DNA of 64,000 nt. Origin: Trypanosoma brucei gambiense DAL972. Lineage: Eukaryota; Euglenozoa; Kinetoplastea; Trypanosomatida; Trypanosomatidae. The stretch spans positions 310,001 through 374,000 of the forward strand of contig NC_026742.1 in assembly GCF_000210295.1 (NCBI RefSeq). The letters are read 5' to 3'. Shown piece by piece: positions 1 through 10,257 of this stretch (positions are counted from its first letter, which is position 1; each line of letters opens with the position of its first letter). The position numbers were made by a program, and so were the translations under genes. A model generated the notes under the pieces. The model was not told the DNA's origin. It saw only the letters and a program-made list of their open reading frames with translations, and searched no databases.

Positions 1-521
1 CCTCGGTGTTGACTTCCTCTCGGCCGCCGCCTCAGTGGTTTTGCTTCCGCACGCGCCGCCGTGGCGTCCTCTGCCTCGGATATCGACTCTGTCACGGAAT
101 CAATGCAAGCGGCCCGGCGAAGCAAATCGCGCAGAAATTTATTCACCGCACGTTCCACCGTTCCACGGTGATTGTCACTTGGTGCGAAATTCGAAGGGAG
201 TTCAAAGGTAGATTGGATGATTGTTGGCGATAATGACCCATCTCCCATGCTGCGGCCCGCAAGCGAAGAAACTGGGGAACCGGACCCCTCCCTTCTTGTC
301 TCACCATTACCCATGTTGTCGTCAGGTTTCCTGTAGAATGTAAGTGTAAACGACGAAGAGGGTGGCGGTTGAAGATGGCCACTCTTGAATGCCTTGGCCC
401 AACTGAGCAACTCATTGAGGCGGGCAACAGAACTTTCATTAACCGTCTGTTGGCTACGGTTGTGGTGGAAAAAGTCAGGATGCACCTTCAAAAAAAAGGA
501 ATGAAGGGCCTTCTTGTACAT
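1..521 (-). CDS. DUF4460 / TCAIM-like protein, partial (C-terminus off the left edge)
   Basis: An open frame runs from an ATG at 521 to the window edge without a stop (at least 173 residues). Residues 1-70 match the DUF4460 pattern of the mitochondrial T-cell activation inhibitor (TCAIM) family: an N-terminal helix, a 'KVHPDFF' core, a 'VNESSVARLNELL' helix and then a 'FTLTFYRK' strand. In that family the segment resembles a degenerate J-domain and the proteins are mitochondrial; the biochemical role is not established. After about residue 75 the sequence becomes Ser/Gly-rich, then a basic helical stretch (about 135-155, 'VNKFLRDLLRRAA') appears. No in-frame ATG lies upstream before a stop, which fixes the start. 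It is the most downstream gene seen in this transcription unit. The family assignment rests on motif recognition only; the rest of the protein is not visible. Confidence 0.72.
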   Translation of the reverse strand, partial: MYKKALHSFFLKVHPDFFHHNRSQQTVNESSVARLNELLSWAKAFKSGHLQPPPSSSFTLTFYRKPDDNMGNGETRREGSGSPVSSLAGRSMGDGSLSPTIIQSTFELPSNFAPSDNHRGTVERAVNKFLRDLLRRAACIDSVTESISEAEDATAARAEAKPLRRRPRGSQHR

Positions 522-1180
522 TTTCCGTCGCTGCCACGGTCGTGATTGGATGGTACGCCCCCATCACGACGCACCGAGAAAGAAAAAAAAGCAAATGAAA
601 ATGAGGAAGAGAATACACAAAGCACATCACTGACTTGGTGGACGCACTTAACCATCAATATAGTGCACATAATGGCACAATCGTTCGGTGGAAAAAAAAA
701 AACATCCAGATATGAATGTAGACGAATCCTTTGACAATGCACGCACTACTTCACGGTACTCCTCTTACCGGATGAACCCGGGCATCAAAAGACAATTTGA
801 AAGACGGCGTGCACTGCATACGGGGCAACAGCAAACGCCACCAGCCACGATGAGGAAAAAAAAAAAGAAACACCGCAAACACACCAAAACAAATACTTCA
901 ATATTCAAAATGACGAAACATCGCTATAAGCAAACTTCCTCGGAGACAGAATTATTTTCTGTTTAAAAAGTTATCACTCCACTGTGTCACGCTCTGACGT
1001 ATTATAACCGCCTTTCTGCACATACTGATTCCCCTCATTCCCCCTCACAACACCCTTTACACATGCTAGTCTGCAATTATCTCCGCTTCTCAGTGAAGAG
1101 TAGAACGAGCGTAGTACAGGCGTAACACAAGGAAAAGGAAGTTTATTAGTATCGACGTAGCCCACCGGATTCAATGACAT
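522..1180. other. Intergenic spacer
   Basis: This holds the 3' UTR of the LRR gene on the right and the 5' region of the DUF4460 gene on the left. On the plus strand there are several purine runs (577-620, 690-702, 850-870), which are polypyrimidine tracts on the coding strand and probable trans-splicing signals for the gene at 521. No convincing coding frame. Confidence 0.6.
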
Positions 1181-4100
1181 TTACGTATGTAGGGAACGAG
1201 CAGCCGCAGCAGCAGCCTGTCGTCTTTGTTCATTTATTGTGTCGCGAATCATTGAAACCGCACGTTCTCCCGCCTCGTGAATGGCGGTGACAGCTCTACG
1301 CGCCTTCGCTGCGCTCTTCAATGTGACACGCATTGTCACTTGGCGATTCAGAAGCTGAGCTGCCGTCGGCATCAATGTTAAAAACATTGAACCATTGCTG
1401 TGCTCCGCGCTGCCTACGGCCGAGATGGATGAATGTCGACTTACCACACTGTTTTCACCCGCTGCCATATTCATCTGTGAGTTACGGTTGCTGCACATGG
1501 AAGGTGCTCCTTCCTTCTTCCGTACAGTGGTCAATATCAGTTGTTGCAGCCGCTGCTCCAGCTCGGAAGTGGTGAGGCCCAAAGTCTCTGGGTCGTAGTG
1601 CCGCTCTACATGAATAACCACATCGTTGCCACTGGTGTGCGTGTCGTTGGCCGCATTCCCTCCAACTTCGACAGAACACCTTACACCGCTCGCAATGGGG
1701 TGCACAAGCACAAGGGATTTACGAGAGGAGACACGAAAGGCAGAGTGCTTCACAAAGTACACAACAAGGAAAACGTCCCATTCCACAGCAACTGTCACAC
1801 ACACACGCCCCCATTTACCTTTGCATATGCGGTTCTTGTGTCGTTGTCGCCTGTCCAAGAGAAGGGCACCGTGTGCAATCGCATTGTAGGAGAGGTATTG
1901 TAAACGACGGAGCTTTTCAGCGAAAACTGACTCCATGCTGGTGGCAATACTCTCGTCATTATCCTCTGTGCTATCTTGAGCGACACTGGGGGCACCGTTT
2001 GCCTCGTTTGGAAGTTGTGACACCAAGTCAAACTGCCTATTCACAGAAGAAGACAGCGAAGAGATTGTAGAAGGGGGTGAAGCCTCGTTGTTCGCAGCGG
2101 ACTGAGCGGTAGCGACGGGCGCCTTCTGGGGGCCAACCGCTAGTGCGTGGTTCATGAGTTCAATCCGGGGTACCCTGCGACTTTCCGCGGGTTCTCTTGC
2201 CCCCATGTCCACACCTTCACCCGACCTTCCGGATTTCTTCGTGCTTTCAACTTCCTTGTCTGCATGCGGTAAACTAGGGTGGATGTCTTCACTTGTCGTA
2301 CCTTTGGTTGTCTTTCCCGAGTCCTTTCGGGTACGTTCTTGTGCCTTTGCTGCTGTTGATGGGGCCTCGACAAATGCATCCAAACTCTTCAAACCCGGAA
2401 GCATTAATTCCATTAACAGTCCATCTTCATCGTCATGGAAACAATGTACCAGCGAACTTATCGTACGGTACTTCTCCAGAACGCGTGGACGCACCTGCCC
2501 GGTTGTGTCACGCTGCTGCAAATGCTTCTCAATAGATGAAACCGTGTTATATGTCGCCTTGGTGCTAAACATGCCTGCAAAGCGTGGGAACGCCGCTTCA
2601 CCTTCCTTCTGCTGCAGGTCCACCAGTCCGCTCGATACCGCCGCATGGGGAAAACTCGTTACCACGCGCAGCTGCATACCAGGAGGTGAACTATCAAACA
2701 CCATGCGTACAGATATTACAGCCGATAACGAACGTTCACTCCTCGAAGAAAGTTTGGCTCCTGCTCCTTCGCTCCCGTTGCTTAGATTGGGGTTAGCCTT
2801 GCCTTCCAGGGTGTCTTGCAGGAACGACAGCACGTCAGCCTCCAGCTCACGTCTCGCCATCTCCCCAACCTTGTCGGAGCGGCTCAGTAACCTCCAACCG
2901 CAGCAAAGAATACTCCCTTCCCGGTGTGGTAAAACAAAAAGATGTGTCTTCGTCCTCCCAGGCCGCGAGGAAGGCGAACGAACAGAGCGCTCTCCCTCCG
3001 CGTTAACGCCATGAAGACCCGAAGATACGCTCCTGGGAGACATATCAAGGGAGGGCGGTACAGGTTCTATGGGATGTGGTATCGCTCCCTCCGCTACCGT
3101 TTTTTTCGGCAGCGTGCTAGCAGGTTTGACATTTATTTGCCCGTTAGACAAACCATGATTACTATGCAACGTTTCTCCCTCCTCATCTCTTCCTTTACTG
3201 CCTTTTGCCCTCTTCCTGATCCTCTCACCGGAAACAGCACCTTCCATATTTGAGAATGAGGCCTCCTCCGCAGAAAAGCAAACGGATCCCCCAGATATTT
3301 GTGCTTCCCCGGTTTTCAGTTTCAACCGCCTCCTAGCAGAAGAAGAAATAGGTGGGGTAACGGCACACTGTTCCTCGTCGGGCATATCAGCAGCACCAAC
3401 AAGCAGGTCGTTCAGGTCCTCCAGCAATTGGTCTTCCCGTCCGTGGTGAGTATGGACGAACGATTCCGCTGTTACGGAACCTAGGTATGTCCGGCGGTGA
3501 GAAGGAGCGGCATTTAAGACGCCTCGAGCCACCTCAACCATGTCTACACCATATACCTGCATTACCTTCGTGAACCGAGGGAAGGCGGTACCTCCATCGA
3601 CTTGGCTAACACAACTACGCAAACGTTGTTCTAACGTGGACCGACTCTCATTCGACACAACGAGCAGTCTGCTGGTATTCCCCTCCGCATTGATATAGCC
3701 GCTGTCACAGCTCGTTTTGTCGTCGTCAGTTGGAGAGCGGGAAGACGAGGTATCGACAAGTAACGTAACAGACTCGACTACCGCATCGTCGCAGTATCCA
3801 TCTGGTGGTTGGAGGCACATCAAAAGATCTTTCTCAAGACGCGCACGCGCGTGCTCACCAACTGCATCGTCACGCTGCAGCAACGTCCAGCCGCGGCATA
3901 TCGTGTCACCTGCCCGATGGTAATATCGCATAATGATATTCCTTTTGTTGCGGAACTTTAGCTTTCTTTGGAGAGTCGATGAACTCCTGCCCTTGCGATT
4001 GGGTATTGTGAGCTTTTTCTTCGCTTGTAGTGCAGTGGTTGTGGTTCCATGAGGCGGCTCCGCATGCCGAGTTGGTGAGTGGAAGTGCGGCAATATGTCG

Positions 4101-6940
4101 CCTCCTTCAGGTATCAGTTGAGAACTAACGTGAACGACTCCACCGGACTCAGTGACTCCGCGCCCCTCCCGTTTATCGTTGTCGTCTCCTCCGCTTTTGT
4201 CATTTAGTGATGCTACAGACTCCTTGCTGAGAAATCCACTGTCCTGATCATGCGTCACTTCCCGTGACCCTAAGAGGTGGCCAAACTCAACACCGAGAGA
4301 GGACGGTAACACAGTCACCTGCGAGGCACACGAGCGGCACTGCACCTCACTATCCTCATGTTGCGGTGGGCCGTTATACGTGCTGAACCACATGTTCTCC
4401 GGAGGCGAACCGTCTGCAATCAACCGTTGCAAAAGCGACGACTCCGTGTGCAAACACCGTGGGGTCCACTGTTGTGCCTCACCCACATCCGCGTATTCGT
4501 CAACACGCGCAGTACGTAACTCCATAGAGGCAACACTATCCAACTGATGTGCATAAAGTAGCGTCTCTGAGAGAAACTTTTCCGTGTGCAGCTGCTCCTG
4601 ATGTTGTTCATCGCACTGTGAAGACGATACGATAATTCCAATTGATGTGCCTAACGATCTGCAAACGCGTTTTGCCGCCGGCTTCGGTGCGCGCTCACAC
4701 ATGTGACTGATGGTTGCACCCTTCCAATCTGTACGGGGTCCCTTCAGCGTGATTTCCTCGTTACTTGAACGAGTCTGCACAACTGCCCCATACGCCCCAA
4801 AATGAACGAGTAGCGAGGGTACATGACTTTTCCTCCTTTGCTCCTCCTTCCTTCGTTTAACGGCATTCAGTGCAGCCCGATTAACTTCCTCAAAAGCCTT
4901 TATGTTGCCACAAGCGATACCCCTACTTTGTTGCAGCGACACAACTTCCACCGACGAGACGGACAATGGCCACTCTATTACAAACGCGTGCAGAAGACAC
5001 ACGCAACCTCGTGAGGTGAGAAAATTGTCTGCCACGTTTAGTAACGTGAGTTCAGCCAAAACACCAGTCAGTACGACAGTTCGTACGGCGGCGGTTAACC
5101 CTTTCACAGCGGCGTCAGAAATTCCTGTACCTTCCAGGTGTATTTCCTTCAATCTACGAAACGCTGTTGGAGCAGGGCAATGCCGCCTCTGCGCATTCAA
5201 CGCTGCGTGAGCAAATAGTTCACACATTATATTCCCCACACATACCTGCCTGTCAAACATTAGTTTCTCAAGAGCAAATACTGATGCGTCAACCAACTTT
5301 TCTGCTTCGTGATTAAAAGACTGTTGAAAAATGTCGTTGTCAGCAAGAACCTGCTCGTTACCAAACTGAATCTGCCGAATAGCCACTGCTGGTAACTGAG
5401 CCGCGTCAAATGTGCCCGACAGATCGAGCACACTTAAACGGGGGCAGCAAAAGAGGAGGTTTAGGAAAAGGTTGCGGCAGCAAAGAGGTGTGCATAGTGT
5501 TGATAGCGGTACGCCACCAAGATTAACTGTGGTTAGCATGCAAGGGTGCTTAAGCTCCGCGAAATTTGAAAACCTACAGGCACTGCTGGGTAGAAGTGAG
5601 CCAGTAGAAGAGCTGTCACCTACTTTTTTGTTCTCAGTTGAGGGTGGAGTGGTTACCACATCATCGCTGGCATTGGGATCGCCGGCAGCGTCTTGAATGC
5701 CGCATCTTTTACCTAACTGCTTGGGTTCTGACCGCAAAGACGTAGGGGCAGAGTTTCCCGAAAACAACACGGTGCTCAAACGGTGGGCAGCACTCGCCGC
5801 CGCTAGAAGCTCTGATATGCCACGAGGCGATGCTTGGCACTTCCTCACGTCTAGTAGCGAAACCCCTAAATGGATAGAAGGGTATTCATCCCCGCTGCTA
5901 TCCTTCCTTGCCCCAGCATCATCGGTAGGGGTTTTGCAATCCCCTAAAAAGGATGGACAATACGTCGGTGATTGCATCTCCTCTTGCAAATAAGGTTGAG
6001 ATCCAACTACTTTCTCCCGTTCAACAAGCTGCGCATACAAACGCACGAGATTCGGTGGGAAGAGGTGTGGTTCCCCGCGGAGCGATGCCAACCGCAACCG
6101 AGAGATATATATGCTCAATATCTGGAATCCATAATCTTGAAGATTATTCCCCATGAGACGCAGCTCATCCAATGTGTCTGCCGACCAAAGGAGAAGTTTA
6201 CCAATAAGTGTAGCACTACGATGCGTAAGGTGGTTTTCACTTAAATCAAGTATGCGTAACCCACGAAGGGGGCCGTACCCACGCACCCCACTGCGGGATG
6301 CTGGCAATGTTTCATTTCTCCTGGAAACCAAGTCGTCGCTACTGGAGATGTTTTTTCCCCCTAAGTGGGGCAGAATACCGCGGACAGTGGGTAGATCTAC
6401 CCGTCGTGCAGACGGACCGGGTTTGCGACCGACAGCGTACGCAAGGCAGTGGCGTAGAAGCTCCGCCAGTTTTCTATCTGTTACTCCCATCCGCACCAAC
6501 CGCAGTGACACTAGATTTGGCATGGCCGGCAGCATAGTTTGGCACAGCCAACTCCATTGTACGTTGTCTAAACTTACATCACTGAAATCGACTTGACGCA
6601 CCTGTCCGATACAGAGACGTTGCCGTAGCTGGCGGTAAAGAATAGCCCATTCCATGGTGGATGAAATGGAAAGGGCAACATGCACACTTTTAGCTACTTC
6701 CACCTCCGCCGCCGACATCAGTACGGTGAGGCTGGGTGCACTCGAGAACCCGCCACTGCGTGAGCCCAACAAGTCCCCAAGCTCAAGCAGTTGTGGTGCC
6801 GGTGACAACTCACTTGGCCCGGGTTCCTCATCATCTACCGACCCACTAAGCAATCGTCGCTCAATATCACTGCTACCATTGTAAGGCAGTTCCGCGCCGT
6901 CGTTTAACTGAGACAAACTACTACGCAATAAATCAACCAT
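1181..6940 (-). CDS. Giant leucine-rich-repeat protein with a duplicated C-terminal module
   Basis: 1919 residues starting at an ATG 13 nt downstream of a strong splice acceptor. Leucine-rich repeats of the ribonuclease-inhibitor type occupy about residues 120-330 (for example 'LRGLRILDLSENHLT', 'LDELRLMGNNL') and 500-660 ('LSVLDLSGTFD', 'LKEIHLEGTGI', 'LTLLNVADNFLT'). Residues 660-1000 are mostly low complexity. A module of about 185 residues then occurs twice, near 1000-1185 and 1335-1520. Each copy opens with Gly-x-x-x-Cys-x-Gly-Trp, continues with an acidic helix ('LEKDLLMCL' / 'LEADVLSFL') and a hydrophobic strand, and ends with 'AFPRF'. The remainder, about 1620-1919, has a beta-rich part ('VFLVVYFVKHSAF') and a C-terminal helix. 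LRRs imply protein binding. The repeated module resembles SEA-like domains in kinetoplastid flagellar and cytoskeletal proteins, which is inference. No catalytic motif, signal peptide or transmembrane helix was seen. Confidence 0.88.
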   Translation of the reverse strand: MVDLLRSSLSQLNDGAELPYNGSSDIERRLLSGSVDDEEPGPSELSPAPQLLELGDLLGSRSGGFSSAPSLTVLMSAAEVEVAKSVHVALSISSTMEWAILYRQLRQRLCIGQVRQVDFSDVSLDNVQWSWLCQTMLPAMPNLVSLRLVRMGVTDRKLAELLRHCLAYAVGRKPGPSARRVDLPTVRGILPHLGGKNISSSDDLVSRRNETLPASRSGVRGYGPLRGLRILDLSENHLTHRSATLIGKLLLWSADTLDELRLMGNNLQDYGFQILSIYISRLRLASLRGEPHLFPPNLVRLYAQLVEREKVVGSQPYLQEEMQSPTYCPSFLGDCKTPTDDAGARKDSSGDEYPSIHLGVSLLDVRKCQASPRGISELLAAASAAHRLSTVLFSGNSAPTSLRSEPKQLGKRCGIQDAAGDPNASDDVVTTPPSTENKKVGDSSSTGSLLPSSACRFSNFAELKHPCMLTTVNLGGVPLSTLCTPLCCRNLFLNLLFCCPRLSVLDLSGTFDAAQLPAVAIRQIQFGNEQVLADNDIFQQSFNHEAEKLVDASVFALEKLMFDRQVCVGNIMCELFAHAALNAQRRHCPAPTAFRRLKEIHLEGTGISDAAVKGLTAAVRTVVLTGVLAELTLLNVADNFLTSRGCVCLLHAFVIEWPLSVSSVEVVSLQQSRGIACGNIKAFEEVNRAALNAVKRRKEEQRRKSHVPSLLVHFGAYGAVVQTRSSNEEITLKGPRTDWKGATISHMCERAPKPAAKRVCRSLGTSIGIIVSSSQCDEQHQEQLHTEKFLSETLLYAHQLDSVASMELRTARVDEYADVGEAQQWTPRCLHTESSLLQRLIADGSPPENMWFSTYNGPPQHEDSEVQCRSCASQVTVLPSSLGVEFGHLLGSREVTHDQDSGFLSKESVASLNDKSGGDDNDKREGRGVTESGGVVHVSSQLIPEGGDILPHFHSPTRHAEPPHGTTTTALQAKKKLTIPNRKGRSSSTLQRKLKFRNKRNIIMRYYHRAGDTICRGWTLLQRDDAVGEHARARLEKDLLMCLQPPDGYCDDAVVESVTLLVDTSSSRSPTDDDKTSCDSGYINAEGNTSRLLVVSNESRSTLEQRLRSCVSQVDGGTAFPRFTKVMQVYGVDMVEVARGVLNAAPSHRRTYLGSVTAESFVHTHHGREDQLLEDLNDLLVGAADMPDEEQCAVTPPISSSARRRLKLKTGEAQISGGSVCFSAEEASFSNMEGAVSGERIRKRAKGSKGRDEEGETLHSNHGLSNGQINVKPASTLPKKTVAEGAIPHPIEPVPPSLDMSPRSVSSGLHGVNAEGERSVRSPSSRPGRTKTHLFVLPHREGSILCCGWRLLSRSDKVGEMARRELEADVLSFLQDTLEGKANPNLSNGSEGAGAKLSSRSERSLSAVISVRMVFDSSPPGMQLRVVTSFPHAAVSSGLVDLQQKEGEAAFPRFAGMFSTKATYNTVSSIEKHLQQRDTTGQVRPRVLEKYRTISSLVHCFHDDEDGLLMELMLPGLKSLDAFVEAPSTAAKAQERTRKDSGKTTKGTTSEDIHPSLPHADKEVESTKKSGRSGEGVDMGAREPAESRRVPRIELMNHALAVGPQKAPVATAQSAANNEASPPSTISSLSSSVNRQFDLVSQLPNEANGAPSVAQDSTEDNDESIATSMESVFAEKLRRLQYLSYNAIAHGALLLDRRQRHKNRICKGKWGRVCVTVAVEWDVFLVVYFVKHSAFRVSSRKSLVLVHPIASGVRCSVEVGGNAANDTHTSGNDVVIHVERHYDPETLGLTTSELEQRLQQLILTTVRKKEGAPSMCSNRNSQMNMAAGENSVVSRHSSISAVGSAEHSNGSMFLTLMPTAAQLLNRQVTMRVTLKSAAKARRAVTAIHEAGERAVSMIRDTINEQRRQAAAAAARSLHT

Positions 6941-6949
6941 AACCAGCCA

Positions 6950-7005
6950 CTACTGCCGTCACAAAAATGATGAAAAAAAAAATCACAAAAAAAAACTCAA
7001 ACAGC
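6950..7005 (-). promoter_or_regulatory. Predicted trans-splice acceptor of the LRR gene
   Basis: On the coding strand two T-runs (complement of 6972-7000) are followed by the first AG dinucleotides at 6953-6954 and 6950-6951. This would give a 5' UTR of about 9-12 nt before the ATG at 6940. Polypyrimidine tract plus first AG is the established trypanosome trans-splicing signal. Confidence 0.6.
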
Positions 7006-7688
7006 GGACAACTTAAAAACACTGTGCAGTAAGCACCACAAATGCGCAGCCTCGCACTAGCGTATGCTTCACACCTCTTTTAATCTATATCCTTCTTGTT
7101 GTTTCCTTCCCTGCTCCGCAAACACCACCGCGTTGTCACCCTTCGCGTTTGCAAGCGTCACCAACACACAGCAAGTAAGTAGTGAAATAAAACAGAAGGA
7201 GGAGAAAGTGATCTCACTGCAATGCAAAGATGGGGCAAACACCACCACCCCTCTCCGCAGAGCACAGCCCGCGTGCTCTCCCTTACCTTAATCTATCTTC
7301 AGGAGACAAGCTCTGCGTGTGGTGGGAGACACACTTACCTCTTTTCAGCAAGTGTGGTAATAAGGATAAAATGAAAAGTTCAACGGAAGAAAGACAGAAA
7401 AGAACACATGAGAGACGAAAGGAGAGAATAAAAAAAAACAGAGAGTTTAATGACGCATATGCACACGCGCAGCCGTTTTTCCTTTAAGAGAAAAACTTAA
7501 GGTATCAGTTACACGGAAGCGAGTAATCCCACCAAAGGTGAGCCTACAGTTCTGGAGGTACCTTCCCATTACCTTATTATCGTATCTTGGTTCACCGCTT
7601 CTGTCATTAAACCCGTCACATATGTTAGAGAAAAGCGCTCAAAGGCATGTACGACGACGAAAAACAGAACCTTCAGCCAAACAAATCT

Positions 7689-7728
7689 GTATATATATAT
7701 ATATTTGAATATATATATGAATATCACA
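7689..7728. repeat. Interrupted (TA)n microsatellite
   Basis: Alternating TA over about 40 bp with TTGAA/TGAA interruptions. Simple intergenic repeat. Confidence 0.85.
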
Positions 7729-8436
7729 ATATCGGTACACTTCAGAGAACCCACGCAACACGAAGCAATGCACCCCCATTACCACCACCCCACCCGCCTT
7801 CCTCAAGCAACAGTACAAACCGCACCCCTGGATTAAAAGGAGGAGGTTGTCGCCAGCTCCGCTGTGAGGAACATAAATCTGCTAAAGCATTTGGGTGCAT
7901 ACGATAGTTGAGTAGGGATGCGAAGCGCAAATGCGACATCTTAGCGATTCGGTTGGAAGGGTTCGTCAGCAGTTTGCGAAGGGGGGGGGAGAAGGAGTCT
8001 AACAAAAACGATAATAGTTCTCCCTTTTTGTTAATCAGTTCGTTTGCTATACGCAGTTACGTGCCTCTTCCGTCTTTTTTTTTTCTTTTATGTACAGCGT
8101 CCATATTTAATTCCCCTCTCCCAAGTTGAGTTTGGGGAGGCGTACCGTTACCTTTTGACAATTCTGACATCCCTGGTCTAGTGACTCGAGCGACCCACCA
8201 GTACTAACCCTCGCAACCGCAACCCTCTAATTTTAACGTGTTCATGTGCTGAGGCAAATCAATTGTCCCAGCACATACACGGTGCGCAGGCAACAACATG
8301 AGGGGTAAGAGATGTTGCTCCAACCAAATACCTTCTTCAACAGCCTCGCGGCAACAACAACAATAGGAATGCACGATTTCCCCCTTTCCACAAATACGGA
8401 AAACGGGAGCTGAAGAAATAGAACGAAGTAGACACA

Positions 8437-10257
8437 TCACTTAGTCTTTCTCCTCCGCCACAAAATGAATCCTGTTACCGTCAGAAATGCGGCGCTTCCC
8501 ACGAGCGGAATCAATACCCCATAGATCTGCGCCCTATTAAATCTGTAGCCACCCCCGTTTTGATAATCAGTGGAAATGTCTTTCGCCTTCCTCCCAGTCG
8601 TCCCACCACTCGCAGCATTTCTTCCCTGTCCCTCCTTTTCGGAAGCAGGACCACCCAACGACGATGCTGACATCACCCCGGGTTGCCCAGAAGCCGCCGC
8701 ACCACCGCGCTCGGAAGCACCACGTCCAACAGTTGATTCCACCTTAATTCGACTAACCACAGGCAAATCGTACCACAATTTGGGATCATTATAAAGAACG
8801 AGGGGCTGAGGTTTCTGGTTGACTTCGTGTTGGGAAGTTTGGATAAGGTACGTCGAAGGCGCGGAGTGCAACTCCTTAATAATGATACGATAATTTTCAA
8901 TGGGTTGGAACACAGTGTCAAATGCATCGAACAATGGGGCTAAATTCACACGCCGCCCCATAGCCTGAAGAAAGGACATGTTCTGAAGCGGCTCCAACTC
9001 TTCCACAGAAAGAACAACATCGGTGATGTCCTTTACCACATCGTCTTCGTAAATCGCCTCCACCCGCATGTTGGGCACCTCATCTGGGCACAAGCTAAGA
9101 ACTTCATCCCGATACTCCTTGCAGTTCACGTAACAAAAGGGAACGGCATAGCGCTTCCACACGGGACCATAACCAAACAAGACTTCATCCGCTGATTTCA
9201 GCTGCTTCAGTACCTGGGCAAAATCGTAATGAAACTCCATCAGATCACCGGGAGTAAGGTCATGAAAGTGACGCGGACGGTAGTTAGTTACTAATGGAGC
9301 AACTACAAACTGCGCAACCGCCGTATGTGGTTGTCCAACCTTTCCAAAGCGTTGGTCTACTTTAATGTGCGGGAGTGAAGTCTTGCAACGCTCGCGAAGA
9401 GGTGCCATAAAAGGTGAAACACTATGTAAGAGGGCGTTAGCGAAGGCTTCGAACGCATTTTTCTGAGCGGCCTCCCTCTTCTGTTGCCCCTTCGTTGGTT
9501 TTTTCCACCTCCGGTTACCATTTGCTGTGAGAGGGGGCAGGGGCCGTCCAAATTCGTCAACATCATCATCACCGACACTTGAAGCCACACCATGCCCCCC
9601 TACAATACGGGACGTGCCGTGAACTCGGTCGCCGTTGTGCTCCCTACCTTCCCGGTTAGTTAGTACAGTTTGTGCCTTCCCCTTCATTGCGGAGGCGGCC
9701 TTCAGCCACTTACCGCTCTGCAATGGTCTCACTACATCACATCCCGGAAGATCGGGGTACGCAGCAGGGTCAAGGATTGAGGCAGCACCAGGTGTCGTCT
9801 TAGGAGTCGCACGTAATCCCTTCGGGTTGGAAACAGCATTTTCGGCCTCATGCTCCGCTGCTTCCTGTCTTCCCGGAGTGTCCTGCTCGCCGTTAAGCTG
9901 CCGCTCAAGGAGTTCTCGTGTAAGAGCCATGACGTTGTCAAACTCCTTCTTCCAATCTATTCCCTCAAGTGTAAACTCACCAACTTCCGTTGCATTCGGT
10001 GCTGAAATGCTTTGGCCGGCCAGCATAAACGAAGGGAAGTACGGAGGAGGATCACTAACCATGTCATTCCACTGCAACGTGTCATATTGTTCCTGCGGGG
10101 GTGAACCTGGAACGGTATTCATGCTACCATTCGTCCCTACTCCGCTCTTCTGCTCGAGTCCTTCACCTTCCGCAACGGCAGAATCTGGAAGGGAAAAAGC
10201 TGAAAAATCACCTGTTGGTACCCATTCCTTCGCATTCGCATTCAGCTGGCTAGTCAT
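8437..10257 (-). CDS. Tail-anchored protein with N-terminal PAM2-like motif
   Basis: 606 residues, ATG start at 10257. Residues 3-14 read 'SQLNANAKEWVP', which fits the PAM2 consensus (x-L-N-x-x-A-x-x-F/W-x-P) that binds the MLLE domain of poly(A)-binding protein. Residues 20-290 are largely disordered, with a basic Lys/Arg patch near 245-265 ('RRWKKPTKGQQKREAAQK'). A folded region spans about 270-500 with no family I recognise. A Gly/Ser/Ala-rich linker follows. A single hydrophobic helix at about 580-601 ('YGVLIPLVGSAAFLTVTGF') ends in the basic tail RRRKTK, the layout of a tail-anchored protein of the ER or outer mitochondrial membrane facing the cytosol. Inference: it could tether PABP-bound mRNA to a membrane. 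No signal peptide was seen. The function of the central domain is unknown. Confidence 0.88.
   Translation of the reverse strand: MTSQLNANAKEWVPTGDFSAFSLPDSAVAEGEGLEQKSGVGTNGSMNTVPGSPPQEQYDTLQWNDMVSDPPPYFPSFMLAGQSISAPNATEVGEFTLEGIDWKKEFDNVMALTRELLERQLNGEQDTPGRQEAAEHEAENAVSNPKGLRATPKTTPGAASILDPAAYPDLPGCDVVRPLQSGKWLKAASAMKGKAQTVLTNREGREHNGDRVHGTSRIVGGHGVASSVGDDDVDEFGRPLPPLTANGNRRWKKPTKGQQKREAAQKNAFEAFANALLHSVSPFMAPLRERCKTSLPHIKVDQRFGKVGQPHTAVAQFVVAPLVTNYRPRHFHDLTPGDLMEFHYDFAQVLKQLKSADEVLFGYGPVWKRYAVPFCYVNCKEYRDEVLSLCPDEVPNMRVEAIYEDDVVKDITDVVLSVEELEPLQNMSFLQAMGRRVNLAPLFDAFDTVFQPIENYRIIIKELHSAPSTYLIQTSQHEVNQKPQPLVLYNDPKLWYDLPVVSRIKVESTVGRGASERGGAAASGQPGVMSASSLGGPASEKEGQGRNAASGGTTGRKAKDISTDYQNGGGYRFNRAQIYGVLIPLVGSAAFLTVTGFILWRRRKTK

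Larger units (their letters stand above)
6941..8436. other. Intergenic spacer, 1.5 kb
   Basis: It contains the splice acceptor of the LRR gene at its left end and, further right, the 3' UTR of the tail-anchored protein gene. A (TA)n microsatellite with interruptions lies at about 7689-7728. Purine-rich plus-strand stretches at 7370-7440 are polypyrimidine on the coding strand. Short frames exist on both strands but none shows conserved-protein character. Confidence 0.6.

Noticed and set aside
2154..3014. 286-codon plus-strand frame inside the LRR gene
   Set aside because: Shadow frame of the 1919-residue gene; Ser/Pro/Arg-rich and unlike a conserved protein, with no splice signal on that strand.
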